Source of the DNA: Sphingomonadales bacterium
GTDB lineage: Bacteria; Pseudomonadota; Alphaproteobacteria; Sphingomonadales; Sphingomonadaceae
Reading direction: 5' to 3'
NCBI GenBank assembly: GCA_028868335.1
Contig: JAGWUU010000002.1
Coordinates: forward strand, 1 to 38,767
Length of the DNA stretch: 38,767 nucleotides
The translations under genes were made by a program, and so were the position numbers. Each line of letters starts with the position of its first letter. The first letter of the stretch is position 1. This document shows, one piece after another, positions 24,692-32,876 of this stretch. Below the pieces are notes generated by a model. That model ran no database searches. It was not told the DNA's origin and saw nothing but the letters and a program-made list of their open reading frames with translations.

Positions 24692-25948
24692 TCAGGCGGC
24701 CGCTTCCTTGCCCTTGTGCACGCGCACCGGTTCCTTGCGGCCTTCGACCACGTCCTTGTCCACCACCACTTCGGCGATGTCCTGCTCGGTCGGCAGATCG
24801 AACATGGTATCGAGCAGCAGCCCTTCGACGATCGAGCGCAGCCCGCGCGCGCCGGTCTTGCGCTCGATGGCCTTCTTGGCGATCGATTCGAGCGCGTCGT
24901 CGGTGAAGGTCAGCGCCACGTCCTCAAGGTCGAACAGCTTGGCATACTGCTTGACCAGCGCGTTCTTCGGCTCTTTGAGGATCTTGACCAACGCCTCGAT
25001 GTCGAGATCGTTGAGCGTCGCGATCACCGGCAGGCGGCCGACGAATTCGGGGATCAGCCCGAACTTCAGCAAATCTTCCGGCTCGGCTTTTTGCAGCAGC
25101 TCACCCACCCGGCGCTTGTCCGGATCGGCAACGTGTGCGCCGAACCCGATCGAGCGCTTCTGCAGGCGGTCAGCAATGATCTTTTCAAGGCCCGCGAAGG
25201 CGCCGCCACAGATGAACAGGATATTGGTCGTATCGACCTGGAGGAATTCCTGCTGCGGATGCTTGCGCCCACCCTGCGGCGGGACGGAGGCGGTGGTGCC
25301 CTCCATCAGCTTGAGCAGCGCCTGCTGCACGCCCTCGCCCGACACGTCGCGAGTGATCGAGGGGTTTTCCGCCTTGCGGCTGATCTTGTCGATCTCGTCG
25401 ATATAGACGATGCCGTGCTGCGCCTTGTCGACGTTGTAGTCGCTGGCCTGGAGCAGCTTGAGGATAATGTTCTCGACGTCCTCGCCGACATAGCCCGCTT
25501 CGGTCAACGTGGTGGCGTCAGCCATCGTGAAGGGCACGTCGAAGGTCTTGGCCAGCGTCTGGGCAAGCAGCGTCTTGCCCGACCCGGTGGGCCCGACCAG
25601 CAGGATGTTCGACTTCGACAGCTCAACCTCGCCGCCCTTGCCGCTGTGCTTCAAACGCTTGTAGTGGTTGTGCACCGCGACCGAAAGCACCCGCTTGGCG
25701 CGATCCTGACCGATCACATAGTCGTTCAGCGTCTCGAAGATGTCCCTCGGGCTGGGAACCCCGCCGTCCTTCTTGCCGGCGATCCCGGCCTTGGTTTCCT
25801 CGCGGATAATGTCGTTGCACAGCTCGACGCATTCATCGCAGATGAACACGGTCGGGCCGGCGATCAGCTTGCGCACCTCGTGCTGCGACTTGCCGCAGAA
25901 GCTGCAGTAGAGGGTGCTCTTCGCGTCAGAACCTTGCAGTTTCGTCAT
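24692..25948 (-). CDS. clpX: ATP-dependent Clp protease ATPase subunit ClpX
   Basis: The 418-residue AAA+ unfoldase feeds substrates to ClpP. The N-terminal zinc-binding domain has Cys15, Cys18, Cys37 and Cys40. Walker A is GPTGSGKT (119-126), Walker B lies in IVYIDEIDKI, and the ClpP-docking IGF loop occurs in KRSIGFGAHV. The length matches the family. In Alphaproteobacteria ClpXP degrades CtrA and other cell-cycle regulators under control of CckA-ChpT; chpT is in this window. A separate promoter candidate lies upstream (25989-26016), so clpX may be expressed both from its own promoter and with clpP, 119 bases away. Confidence 0.97.
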   Translation of the reverse strand: MTKLQGSDAKSTLYCSFCGKSQHEVRKLIAGPTVFICDECVELCNDIIREETKAGIAGKKDGGVPSPRDIFETLNDYVIGQDRAKRVLSVAVHNHYKRLKHSGKGGEVELSKSNILLVGPTGSGKTLLAQTLAKTFDVPFTMADATTLTEAGYVGEDVENIILKLLQASDYNVDKAQHGIVYIDEIDKISRKAENPSITRDVSGEGVQQALLKLMEGTTASVPPQGGRKHPQQEFLQVDTTNILFICGGAFAGLEKIIADRLQKRSIGFGAHVADPDKRRVGELLQKAEPEDLLKFGLIPEFVGRLPVIATLNDLDIEALVKILKEPKNALVKQYAKLFDLEDVALTFTDDALESIAKKAIERKTGARGLRSIVEGLLLDTMFDLPTEQDIAEVVVDKDVVEGRKEPVRVHKGKEAAA

Positions 25949-25988
25949 GCCTTCATCCAGTTTCCCCGTACCTTCGGGGATTCGCCGG

Positions 25989-26016
25989 AGTTTAGCCCGG
26001 CGAAACGATTCTTCAA
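25989..26016 (-). promoter_or_regulatory. Candidate clpX promoter
   Basis: On the minus strand TTGAAG (26016-26011) and TAAACT (25994-25989) are 16 bases apart, 40 bases before the clpX start. The match to sigma-70-type elements is good but unproven. Confidence 0.45.
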
Positions 26017-26067
26017 TCCTGCGTCATAGCACGGTCAAATTGACCCATGCTGAAGCGGCAGGGTTAC

Positions 26068-26757
26068 TTATTCCTTGGCGTCCTTGGCCGTATCAGCCTC
26101 TTCGCCTTCCCCGGCGGGGCGGCTTTCGAAGACCTTGTCGACCAGGCCGAACTCCTTGGCTTCCTCGGCATCGAGCCAGGTATCGCGATCCAGAGCGGTG
26201 TCGATCTCCTCCACGGTCTTGCCTGTGTACTTCGAATACAGCTCGTTGAGCCGCTTCCTCAGTCGCAGGATTTCGCGCGCCTGGATCTCGATGTCGCTGG
26301 CCATGCCGCGCGCTCCGCCTGAAGGCTGGTGGACCATGATCCGAGCCTGCGGCAGAGCGATCCGCATCCCCGGTTCGCCCGAGGCGAGCAGGAAGCTGCC
26401 CATCGAACAGGCCTGGCCGATGCAGACGGTCGACACGCGGGGCCGGATGTATTGCATGGTATCGTGGATCGCCAGACCCGCCGTCACCACCCCGCCCGGC
26501 GAGTTGATGTACATCGAGATGTCCTTCGACGGATTCTCGCTTTCCAGGAACAGCAACTGCGCGACGATGACCGAGGCCATGTGATCCTCGACCTCGCCGG
26601 TCACGAAGATGATGCGTTCGCGCAGCAGGCGCGAATAGATGTCGAAGCTGCGTTCCCCGCGGCTCGATTGCTCGACCACGACCGGGATCAGCGCCCCGGT
26701 AACGGGATCGCGGGTGAACTTGCCTTGGGTGCTGGACGAACCGAACAGGTCGAGCAT
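26068..26757 (-). CDS. clpP: ATP-dependent Clp protease proteolytic subunit ClpP
   Basis: The 229-residue serine protease forms the tetradecameric chamber of ClpXP and ClpAP. The catalytic triad is Ser118 (GQACSMGSF), His143 (MVHQPSGG) and Asp192 (LDRDTW), each offset by 21 from E. coli ClpP mature numbering. The C-terminus carries an extra acidic tail (about 210-229, AGEGEEADTAKDAKE). ATG 26757 has AGAGGA about six bases ahead. It is upstream of clpX on the same strand. A possible RpoH-type promoter lies at 26785-26815. Confidence 0.97.
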   Translation of the reverse strand: MLDLFGSSSTQGKFTRDPVTGALIPVVVEQSSRGERSFDIYSRLLRERIIFVTGEVEDHMASVIVAQLLFLESENPSKDISMYINSPGGVVTAGLAIHDTMQYIRPRVSTVCIGQACSMGSFLLASGEPGMRIALPQARIMVHQPSGGARGMASDIEIQAREILRLRKRLNELYSKYTGKTVEEIDTALDRDTWLDAEEAKEFGLVDKVFESRPAGEGEEADTAKDAKE

Positions 26758-26784
26758 GGAATTCCTCTTTTGGCGTTGGTCCGC

Positions 26785-26815
26785 CTATGTCGGCGCTCAA
26801 GCGTCGATGTTCAAG
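26785..26815 (-). promoter_or_regulatory. Possible RpoH-dependent promoter of clpP
   Basis: The minus strand reads CTTGAA (26815-26810), a 17-base gap, then CCGACATA (26792-26785), ending 27 bases before the clpP start. The -35 matches the sigma-32 consensus exactly; the -10 is weak and the spacing long. Confidence 0.3.
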
Positions 26816-26847
26816 GGCATTAACGCTTCAAGGCCATGCAGACACAG

Positions 26848-26878
26848 CAAGGCCCCGGTCCGACAAACCGGGGCCTTG
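26848..26878 (-). terminator. Terminator after the Pro/Gly-repeat coiled-coil gene
   Basis: A perfect 12-bp stem, CAAGGCCCCGGT (26848-26859) with ACCGGGGCCTTG (26867-26878), has a 7-base loop. It lies 40 bases after the minus-strand stop at 26919. The following U-tract is poor. Confidence 0.7.
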
Positions 26879-26918
26879 CCCGACTGGCCGCGCGCAAGGG
26901 GCGCAGCGCGCTTCCGGT

Positions 26919-27626
26919 TCAGATGCCCAGCAGCGCGTTAAGTCGCGTAATCGTGCTGGCGGAAAGCGTTGTGTGGGTCGACGTGGCCAGTGCGTTTTGC
27001 GCGGCCGTGACCGCCGATTGCGCCGCCGCAAGCGAAGCCTGGTCCGCACTCAGCGTGTTGTTGGCGGTGGCCAGCGTGGCCTTGGCCGCATCGAGCGCGG
27101 CCTTGGCAGCGTCGATCTTCGCCTGGTCGACAGGTGTAATCGCGAGGGCCGCGTTATAGTTCGTCTGGGCAGTATTGACCGCAGCCTGGGCCGTATTGAC
27201 CGCAGTTTGATCCTTGCTCACCAGATCGGTGTACTTGGCCACGTTGGCGTCAGCCTGGACGGTTGCGGTCTTGTACGTATTGAGCGCGCCGACAACCGAC
27301 TTGCTCGAAGCATGGGCAAGGCCGTTGGCCGAAGCGTGGGCCGCGTTCAGCTTCTTCAGCAGGCTGGCCGCGGCGCCGGTGCTCGACGCGTTGGCACCGG
27401 CTGCGGCGTCGACCGAAGCGGAAGCGCCCACCCTGCCGTTGGCGACGCCGTTCGGCACGCCGGTCGTGACTGCCGATGGCGGGCCGTGCGGAACACCGGC
27501 AGGCGGGCCATGTGGAATTCCGGCAGGCGGGCCAACCGGGACCCCGCCCGGCGGGGTGGCGACCGCTGCGGTGGCCAGGGCAATCGCCCCGCCGGCAACT
27601 GAAAGCTGCAGTATAGAGACACGCAT
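26919..27626 (-). CDS. Exported protein with Pro/Gly repeats and an Ala-rich coiled coil, function unknown
   Basis: I do not recognise this 235-residue protein. A Sec signal peptide (1-23, ending AAVA) is followed by a Pro/Gly-rich repeat (24-52, units of GPPAGxPH). A small-residue linker follows, then a long alanine-rich helical region (about 85-218) with repeated AKAALDAAKATLA-type heptads and NTAQ repeats, consistent with a coiled coil. There is no lipobox, beta-barrel end or enzyme motif. ATG 27626 has GAGGAGAAG five bases ahead, preferable to the in-frame ATG at 27641. It is followed by a terminator and lies 78 bases after a MetA-pathway-type outer-membrane gene on the same strand. A structural or scaffold role in the periplasm or at the surface is possible but only a guess. 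Confidence 0.75.
   Translation of the reverse strand: MRVSILQLSVAGGAIALATAAVATPPGGVPVGPPAGIPHGPPAGVPHGPPSAVTTGVPNGVANGRVGASASVDAAAGANASSTGAAASLLKKLNAAHASANGLAHASSKSVVGALNTYKTATVQADANVAKYTDLVSKDQTAVNTAQAAVNTAQTNYNAALAITPVDQAKIDAAKAALDAAKATLATANNTLSADQASLAAAQSAVTAAQNALATSTHTTLSASTITRLNALLGI
27479..27526 (-). repeat. 24-bp tandem repeat encoding the GPPAGxPH unit
   Basis: Two 24-base copies (27479-27502, 27503-27526) share 19 of 24 positions, and a partial third copy begins at 27527. They encode the Pro/Gly repeat of the gene at 26919-27626. Confidence 0.75.
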
Positions 27627-27704
27627 TGTTCTTCTCCTCACTGGATCGAATGGAGTGGGTGATGATGGTGAACGGCGATCACCCTCACCGGTGTTTCCCC
27701 TGGA

Positions 27705-28544
27705 TTACTTGAATACGCTGAACCGCAGACCCGCGCCCCAGCGCGGACTTGCGTTGTTGAGCCCGCCCATGCCGTAGAGCGTGAGCCCGAAGGTTTTGCT
27801 CACCCGATAGGTCATGTAGGGCGAGACGACCGCCTGCCCTTCGAGCCCGGCGGCAACCGGTTCGCGCCAGGCAACGCTGACACCGTAGTTCTGGTTCTGG
27901 TCGGGGCGCAGGTTCAGGCCGCCCGAAGCGGTGATCCCGTTCTGCAAGCGGTAGGTCGTCGGGCTGCCGAGCCACGAATAGCCGACCGAACCGAACAGCA
28001 TGAGCTGCTGGCTGAGCGACTTGTAGGCACTGAGGCTGGCCGAGAAATCAGTTTCGCCGGTGCCGATCGTGGTCTTGGCGGTCGGCAGCTTGACCCCGCC
28101 GCCGATCTCGACCGAGGGCAGCATCCCGCTTTCGGTGGTAAGCAGATAGGCGGCCGAAAGGCTGACGTCGCCGATCCCGTCGCGCTTGACCGTGGCGGTG
28201 TTGCCCGGATTGTTGACGATCACCCCGCCGACCAGTTGGCCCGGGCCATTGAGGAATACGTAGGGCAGGCTGGCCTGAAGCCGCAGCTTGCCGAGTTGGG
28301 CCTTGAGATCGATCGGCACGCTCACCACCGAGGTATCGGCAGTCGCGCCATAATGGCCGACGGAATAATCGACCCCGGTGGCGATTTCGAGCGTGTTGGT
28401 ATCGGCGACCGGCGCCGTCGTGGCGCTCTGGCCCGAGACGGAGGACGGCGAATCGGCGGCAAGAGCGCCATGCGGAAGAGCCGTAGCCGCCAGTGCCAGG
28501 CTGAACGCGGCTGCCTTGAGGGGCAAGTGATTGGAAGTGTTCAT
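27705..28544 (-). CDS. Outer-membrane protein, MetA-pathway-of-phenol-degradation type
   Basis: The 279-residue precursor has a signal peptide (about 1-30, ending PHGALAA). The mature barrel has strands such as LRLQASLPYVFLNGP, GIGDVSLSAAYLLT, VEIGGGVKLPT, and the TGETDFSASLSAYKSLS block, closing with RWGAGLRFSVFK. This strand series (gigD, GvKLPT, GtGetD) resembles the PF13557 Phenol_MetA_deg family of putative transport barrels, named for one member and not diagnostic of phenol metabolism. ATG 28544 has AGGGA five bases ahead; the upstream extension of the frame to 28676 is rejected. It may be co-transcribed with the downstream Pro/Gly-repeat gene. Confidence 0.72.
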   Translation of the reverse strand: MNTSNHLPLKAAAFSLALAATALPHGALAADSPSSVSGQSATTAPVADTNTLEIATGVDYSVGHYGATADTSVVSVPIDLKAQLGKLRLQASLPYVFLNGPGQLVGGVIVNNPGNTATVKRDGIGDVSLSAAYLLTTESGMLPSVEIGGGVKLPTAKTTIGTGETDFSASLSAYKSLSQQLMLFGSVGYSWLGSPTTYRLQNGITASGGLNLRPDQNQNYGVSVAWREPVAAGLEGQAVVSPYMTYRVSKTFGLTLYGMGGLNNASPRWGAGLRFSVFK

Positions 28545-28902
28545 AATGATCCCTGAATCTCTGTTTTTGCCATGCCGTTGCCCCGTGAACTGCCCGTTTC
28601 CTGCGGGAAACGGCGTCCGATAGCTCCAGCGTTTGGACAACGACTGGCGCAGGGAATTTACTTCATAATGCATCACTATGGTTATTCACCCGGCAGGTAT
28701 GGACGCACGAAGCGGGTCATCGCGCGCCGTGCGCAGGTCATCGCAAATCGGCGGATCGAACGGGGATCGCGACCTGAACACACGGCTCCGGCCTTCATGC
28801 GGCCGGGTCATCAGCCGGATCGGGGAATATGATCTGGATCAGTGACCGATGGTACAACCTGGGCAACATATCGTTGTCGACGTGTCACTGAGGAGATCGA
28901 AC
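28545..28902. other. Divergent intergenic region, outer-membrane protein / DUF2892
   Basis: These 358 bases contain no convincing gene. The dyad at 28829-28842 resembles an FNR/FixK site and lies 60 bases before the DUF2892 start. No clear promoter for the leftward gene could be defined. Confidence 0.5.
28829..28842 (+). promoter_or_regulatory. FNR/FixK-like box upstream of the DUF2892 gene
   Basis: ATGATCTGGATCAG is a TGAT-N4-ATCA dyad. It matches the consensus TTGAT-N4-ATCAA except at the two outermost positions. Oxygen-responsive FNR/FixK/CRP-type regulators bind such sites. Confidence 0.4.
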
Positions 28903-29091
28903 ATGGCTCGCAATGAAGGAACCATCGACCGCACACTGCGCATTCTTGTGGGGATGGCGTTGCTCTATCTGGCCCTCAAGGGCCAGTACACGCCCTGGAC
29001 CTGGATCGGCGTCGTTCCGCTGGTCACCGGATTGGTGGGGACCTGCCCGCTTTATTCGGTGCTTGGCGTCAACACCTGCAAGGCGGCCTGA
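28903..29091 (+). CDS. DUF2892 (YgaP-like transmembrane) small membrane protein
   Basis: The 62-residue protein has two membrane spans (about 11-28 and 33-52) and the DUF2892 landmarks: N-terminal RNEGTIDRTLRILVGM, a central Trp-rich turn (YTPWTWIG), and the C-terminal GTCPLYSVLGVNTCK with two cysteines. It is the stand-alone version of the membrane domain fused to rhodanese in E. coli YgaP; the function is not established. ATG 28903 is preceded by GAGGAG seven bases away; the in-frame ATG at 28849 has no ribosome site. An FNR-like box lies upstream, which would fit expression at low oxygen. Confidence 0.87.
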   Translation: MARNEGTIDRTLRILVGMALLYLALKGQYTPWTWIGVVPLVTGLVGTCPLYSVLGVNTCKAA

Positions 29092-29139
29092 TGCCAGCCA
29101 CGGCAAGGCCAGCCACGACAAGGGCTGGCTGAACGCAAA

Positions 29140-29175
29140 ACGGCCCGGCGCGAGGTTCCGCTCGCGCCGGGCCGT
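29140..29175. terminator. Strong bidirectional terminator between DUF2892 and tig
   Basis: A perfect 15-bp GC-rich stem, ACGGCCCGGCGCGAG (29140-29154) with its complement at 29161-29175, has a 6-base loop. The minus-strand side continues TTTTGCG, a proper U-tract for tig, whose stop is 15 bases before the stem. Confidence 0.85.
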
Positions 29176-29190
29176 CCTGTGTTACGAAAC

Positions 29191-30696
29191 TTACTTCTTG
29201 GCCGCAGGCTTCTTGGCCGGAGCCTTCTTGGCGGGAGCCTCAGCGGTGTCGGCCTTTTCGGCCTTGGGCTTGGCTTCCTTCTTCGCCGCAGGCTTGTCTT
29301 CCTTGGGCTCGGCCGCCTTCTTGGCCGCGGGCTTCTTGGTCGGCTTGGCATCCTTGGCGGGCGCCGTTTCCTCGGCCTCGATCGCGGCCTGCAACTCGTC
29401 GCGGGTCACGGTCTTTTCGGTAACGTCGGCCTTGTCGAACAGGAAGTCGACGACCTTGTCCTCATAGAGCGGCGCGCGGATCTGGGCGGCGACCAGCGGG
29501 TCCTGCTGGACGAATTCGTAGAACCGCTGGCGGTCTTCAGGACGGTACTGCTGGGCGGCCTGAGCCATCAGCATCTGCATTTCCTGCTGGCTGACTTCCA
29601 CGCCGTTGGCCTGGCCGATTTCCGAGAGCAACAGGCCAAGGCGGACGCGGCGCACGGCGATCGTGCGGTAATCGTCCTTTTCGTCCTCGATCTCGTTCAG
29701 CGCGGCCTGGGGATCGTCCTCCTGGCCGGCTTCCTGGGTGAGCTGTTGCCAGATCTGGCTGAACTCGGCCTCGACCATGCTCGGCGGCACGTCGAAGTCA
29801 TGATCGGCGGCAAGCCTGTCGAGCAGCGCCCGCTTCATCTGGGTGCGGGTCAGACCGGCGGTTTCCTGCTCAAGCTGGCCGCGCAGCAGACCCTTGAGCT
29901 GTTCAAGGTCGGTCAGCCCGAGGTTCTTGGCGAAATCGTCGTCGATCGTGGTTTCGCCGGGAACCTTCACCGCCTTGACGACGATGTCGAACTGGGCGTC
30001 CTTGCCCTTGAGGTTTTCGGCCGGATAGTCGGCCGGGAAGGTCACGGTGATGGTCTTTTCATCGCCTTGCTTGGCGCCGACGAGCTGTTCCTCGAAGCCG
30101 GGGATGAAACGGCCTGCGCCGATTTCCAGCGCAGTGTCCTGCGCAGCGCCGCCTTCGAACTCAACCCCGTCGAGCTTGCCGGTGAAGTCGATGATCAACT
30201 GATCGCCGTTTTCGGCCTTCTTGCCCTTCTTCGCATCGGTGAAGTTCTTGGCTCCCGCCGCGAGCTTGGCGAGCTGTTCGTCAACCTCGGCATCGCTGAC
30301 CGGCACCACCAGCTTGTCGAGCTTGAGACCGTCAAGGCTCGGCGCGGCGATCAGGGGCAGCACTTCCATGCTGACGGTCAGTTCGGCGTCCTTGCCTTCC
30401 TCGTAACCGGGGGCAAGGTCGATCTGCGGCTGCATTGCCGGGCGCAGCTTGTTATCCGCGACAACCTTGTCAATCGCCTCGCGAACCGAGGTGTTGAGCG
30501 CTTCCTGGTGCAGCGCCGGGCCGTGCATCTTCTTGACCAGATTCACGGGCACCTTGCCGGGGCGGAAGCCGGGCATGCGGACCTGCGGGGCGATCTTGCC
30601 CACCTCTCCATCGATCCGCGCGGCGATGTCCTTCGCCGTAATCGTCACCGTGTAGGCGCGCTTCAAACCTTCGTTGGTGGTCTCGACAATCTGCAT
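29191..30696 (-). CDS. tig: Trigger factor (ribosome-bound chaperone, FKBP-type PPIase)
   Basis: The 501-residue chaperone binds the ribosome exit tunnel and folds nascent chains. The N-terminal domain carries the ribosome-docking signature GFRPGKVP (about 43-50), the central FKBP-like domain spans about 150-245, and the helical C-terminal arms follow. Beyond the normal end (about residue 435) there is an extra tail of some 60 residues made largely of Lys, Ala, Pro and Glu (repeats such as PAAKK and KPKAEK), absent from E. coli Tig. I start at ATG 30696 (MQIVETTNEGLKRAYTVTI) by family similarity, although the ribosome site is weak; ATG 30723 would add nine residues. The gene ends in a strong terminator. 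The usual tig-clpP-clpX order is broken: clpPX lies 2.4 kb away. Confidence 0.93.
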   Translation of the reverse strand: MQIVETTNEGLKRAYTVTITAKDIAARIDGEVGKIAPQVRMPGFRPGKVPVNLVKKMHGPALHQEALNTSVREAIDKVVADNKLRPAMQPQIDLAPGYEEGKDAELTVSMEVLPLIAAPSLDGLKLDKLVVPVSDAEVDEQLAKLAAGAKNFTDAKKGKKAENGDQLIIDFTGKLDGVEFEGGAAQDTALEIGAGRFIPGFEEQLVGAKQGDEKTITVTFPADYPAENLKGKDAQFDIVVKAVKVPGETTIDDDFAKNLGLTDLEQLKGLLRGQLEQETAGLTRTQMKRALLDRLAADHDFDVPPSMVEAEFSQIWQQLTQEAGQEDDPQAALNEIEDEKDDYRTIAVRRVRLGLLLSEIGQANGVEVSQQEMQMLMAQAAQQYRPEDRQRFYEFVQQDPLVAAQIRAPLYEDKVVDFLFDKADVTEKTVTRDELQAAIEAEETAPAKDAKPTKKPAAKKAAEPKEDKPAAKKEAKPKAEKADTAEAPAKKAPAKKPAAKK

Positions 30697-30754
30697 GACA
30701 AAAGAAGCCTTCTCGAACTGCATCCGTTTAACGCCGATCTAGGGTCGGGAGAAT

Positions 30755-30839
30755 TGGTGCGGGCGAAGGGACTCGAACCCCCACATCTTGCGATGGCAGG
30801 ACCTAAACCTGCTGCGTCTACCAATTCCGCCACGCCCGC
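30755..30839 (-). tRNA. tRNA-Leu (anticodon UAG)
   Basis: This 85-nt type II tRNA reads CUA/CUN leucine codons. On the minus strand the acceptor arms GCGGGCG and CGCCCGC pair fully. The anticodon stem GCAGG/CCTGC encloses the loop TTTAGGT with anticodon TAG. A long variable arm follows, then the T-loop GTTCGAGTC. The 3' CCA is encoded in the genome (30757-30755). It lies between sppA and tig on the same strand. Confidence 0.97.
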
Positions 30840-30983
30840 GATCGACGAAGCCTGAATCAAGCGGTGGCCCTTAGTGGTCCCGATGCGAAAGGGCAAGGCC
30901 GCAGAGTCTCGCGCCGGGTGGACGACGCACGCAGGCGCCAGCCAACCCGATCCGATCCGGCCCTTGGCCGCGCGGAGAGATTT

Positions 30984-32876
30984 CTAGGCGCCCAGCAGCC
31001 GCGCCAGCGCGACCAGCCAGCTTTCGTCGGCCTTGACCGCACCGGAGCGATCCGCCGTCACCGGGCAATCGAGGCAATAGGCCTGGGCGCCGCGGGTACC
31101 GATCAGCCGTTGCAGACTGGCAAACCCCTGGGCAACCTGCACTTTCTGCCGCTCGGCCATGATGCCGAACAGGTCGCTTCCCGGAGCGCCGTCGCCGTCG
31201 CTGCCGTTCTCCTCGTCGCCGCTCAGCCGCTCGATCAGCGTGGCATAGGGATTGGCGCTGCTGCCGTAGAACTGGGGATGCCAGTTGTCCCCCAGCTTGG
31301 CCGCCTGGGCGGCATAGGCCACCGCGTCGTCAAGCCCGCCGAACTGGTCGACCAGCCCGTTCTGCCGGGCCGTGCCACCATCCCACACCCGTCCCTGCGC
31401 GATCGCATCGATCTGTTCGGGCGTCTTGTTGCGCGACTTGGCGACGAGGCCGATGAACCGGGCATAGCCGTTCTCGATCCCCGCCTGCATCATCGCCTCG
31501 ACCTCGGGCGTAAAGCCGCTCAGCACGTCGGGCTGGCCCGACAGCGGCGTGGTCCGCACGCCATCGCCCTTGACCCCGTATTGCGCCAGCGTCTTTTCGA
31601 AGCTGGGGATCAGCGCGAAAATGCCGATCGACCCGGTGATGGTGCCCGGTTCGGCAAAGATTCGTTGCGCCGGTGTGGAAACCCAATACCCCCCGCTCGC
31701 GGCAAGGTTTGCCATCGACACCACCACCGGACGCTGCTTGGCCTTGAACCGCTCGGCCGCGGTGCGGATGGCTTCGGAGGCCATGACCGAGCCGCCGGGC
31801 GAATCAACCCGCAACACCAGCGCTGCGGCATCGTCGGCGTTGGCCTTGTCGATCAACCGGGCGATCCGGTCGCCGCCAGCGATTCCCGGGCCTGCCTTGC
31901 CATCGACGATGTTGCCCGCGACGGTAACCACCGCCACGCTCTTGCCGGCGCTCGCTTCGGGATGGGCGGCCAGCATCGCCGCGACGTTGGTGTGGGCAAA
32001 GCTGCCGGGCCGGTTCGATGCGGTATCGGCGCCGGCCAGTTCCCTGACCCGATCGCCAAAGGCAACCTTGGTGCCGATCCTGTCGACGAGCCCCGCGGCG
32101 AGCGAAGCCTGCGCCGCATCACCATTGGCACTCTTGAGCCAGGCCACCGGATCGGCGATCACACGGGTAATGTCGGCCTTTGGCCGGGCCTTGGCGACAT
32201 CGGCCTTCCAGTTGTCCCACAGCGACGCATAGAGCGCGCGCCGCGCCTCCTTGGATGGTTCCGACGCACTGTCGCGGATGTAGGGTTCAACAAAGTCCTT
32301 GTAGGTGCCGACCTTGTAAACGTGGGCGGTGACCTTGAGCCGTTCGAGCAGCGGCCCGAAGTAGAGCCGGTTGCCGCCCGGCCCCATGACGAAGGCGCCG
32401 CCCAGCGGATCGACCCATGCCTCGCTGGCATGGGCAGCGAGCAAGACCCCGTCGTCGACATAGCCCACGGCATAGGTAAGCACCGGCTTCTTCGCGGCGC
32501 GCACCGTGTCCATGGCCGCGCCGATCTCCTCCATGTGGACCAGGCCGCCGCCGGAAAACGACGATAGATCGAGTACCACCGCCTTTATCCGGTCATCCGT
32601 TGCGGCGGCGCGGATCGCGCGGGCCACGTCGCGGGCACGGTGCTGTCTCGCAGGCTCGGTCCGCGACGAGAGCAGCGCCAGCGGGTCGATCGGCTCCGGC
32701 TCCTCGACCACCGAACCGTCGAGCTTCACCAGCAGGGCCCCGTCGCGCACGACCCCGGCGCTGGGCCGCGTTGTCAGGACGGCGTATAGTCCAAGGAAGA
32801 ACAGCAGCATGAACAGCAGGACAAGCCCATCCTTGATAGCGACGAGCAGGTGCCAGACCTTGCGGGCAAAAAGCAT
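30984..32876 (-). CDS. sppA: Signal peptide peptidase SppA, 67K type
   Basis: The 630-residue inner-membrane serine protease degrades cleaved signal peptides. One membrane span (about 17-35) is followed by two tandem SppA half-domains. The Ser/Lys dyad sits across the halves as in E. coli: Lys193 in VGTYKDFVEPY and Ser394 in NLAASGGYWVSTPA. The VDSPGGSV motif precedes the Ser. Length matches the long (67K) form. ATG 32876 is preceded by AAGGAAG six bases away, so the upstream frame extension to 32975 is rejected. The nearest downstream gene is the tRNA-Leu, 144 bases away. Confidence 0.95.
   Translation of the reverse strand: MLFARKVWHLLVAIKDGLVLLFMLLFFLGLYAVLTTRPSAGVVRDGALLVKLDGSVVEEPEPIDPLALLSSRTEPARQHRARDVARAIRAAATDDRIKAVVLDLSSFSGGGLVHMEEIGAAMDTVRAAKKPVLTYAVGYVDDGVLLAAHASEAWVDPLGGAFVMGPGGNRLYFGPLLERLKVTAHVYKVGTYKDFVEPYIRDSASEPSKEARRALYASLWDNWKADVAKARPKADITRVIADPVAWLKSANGDAAQASLAAGLVDRIGTKVAFGDRVRELAGADTASNRPGSFAHTNVAAMLAAHPEASAGKSVAVVTVAGNIVDGKAGPGIAGGDRIARLIDKANADDAAALVLRVDSPGGSVMASEAIRTAAERFKAKQRPVVVSMANLAASGGYWVSTPAQRIFAEPGTITGSIGIFALIPSFEKTLAQYGVKGDGVRTTPLSGQPDVLSGFTPEVEAMMQAGIENGYARFIGLVAKSRNKTPEQIDAIAQGRVWDGGTARQNGLVDQFGGLDDAVAYAAQAAKLGDNWHPQFYGSSANPYATLIERLSGDEENGSDGDGAPGSDLFGIMAERQKVQVAQGFASLQRLIGTRGAQAYCLDCPVTADRSGAVKADESWLVALARLLGA

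Noticed and set aside
26033..26045. GGTCAAATTGACC, a 13-bp dyad between clpP and clpX.
   Set aside because: The arms are only six bases with an odd centre; TTGACC on the minus strand could be a -35 element but no -10 follows at the right spacing.
29179..30855. A 558-codon plus-strand frame across tig and the tRNA.
   Set aside because: It is antisense to trigger factor and includes the tRNA-Leu gene, so it is not a protein gene.
30864..32567. A 567-codon plus-strand frame antisense to sppA.
   Set aside because: The opposite frame is an intact SppA with both catalytic residues.
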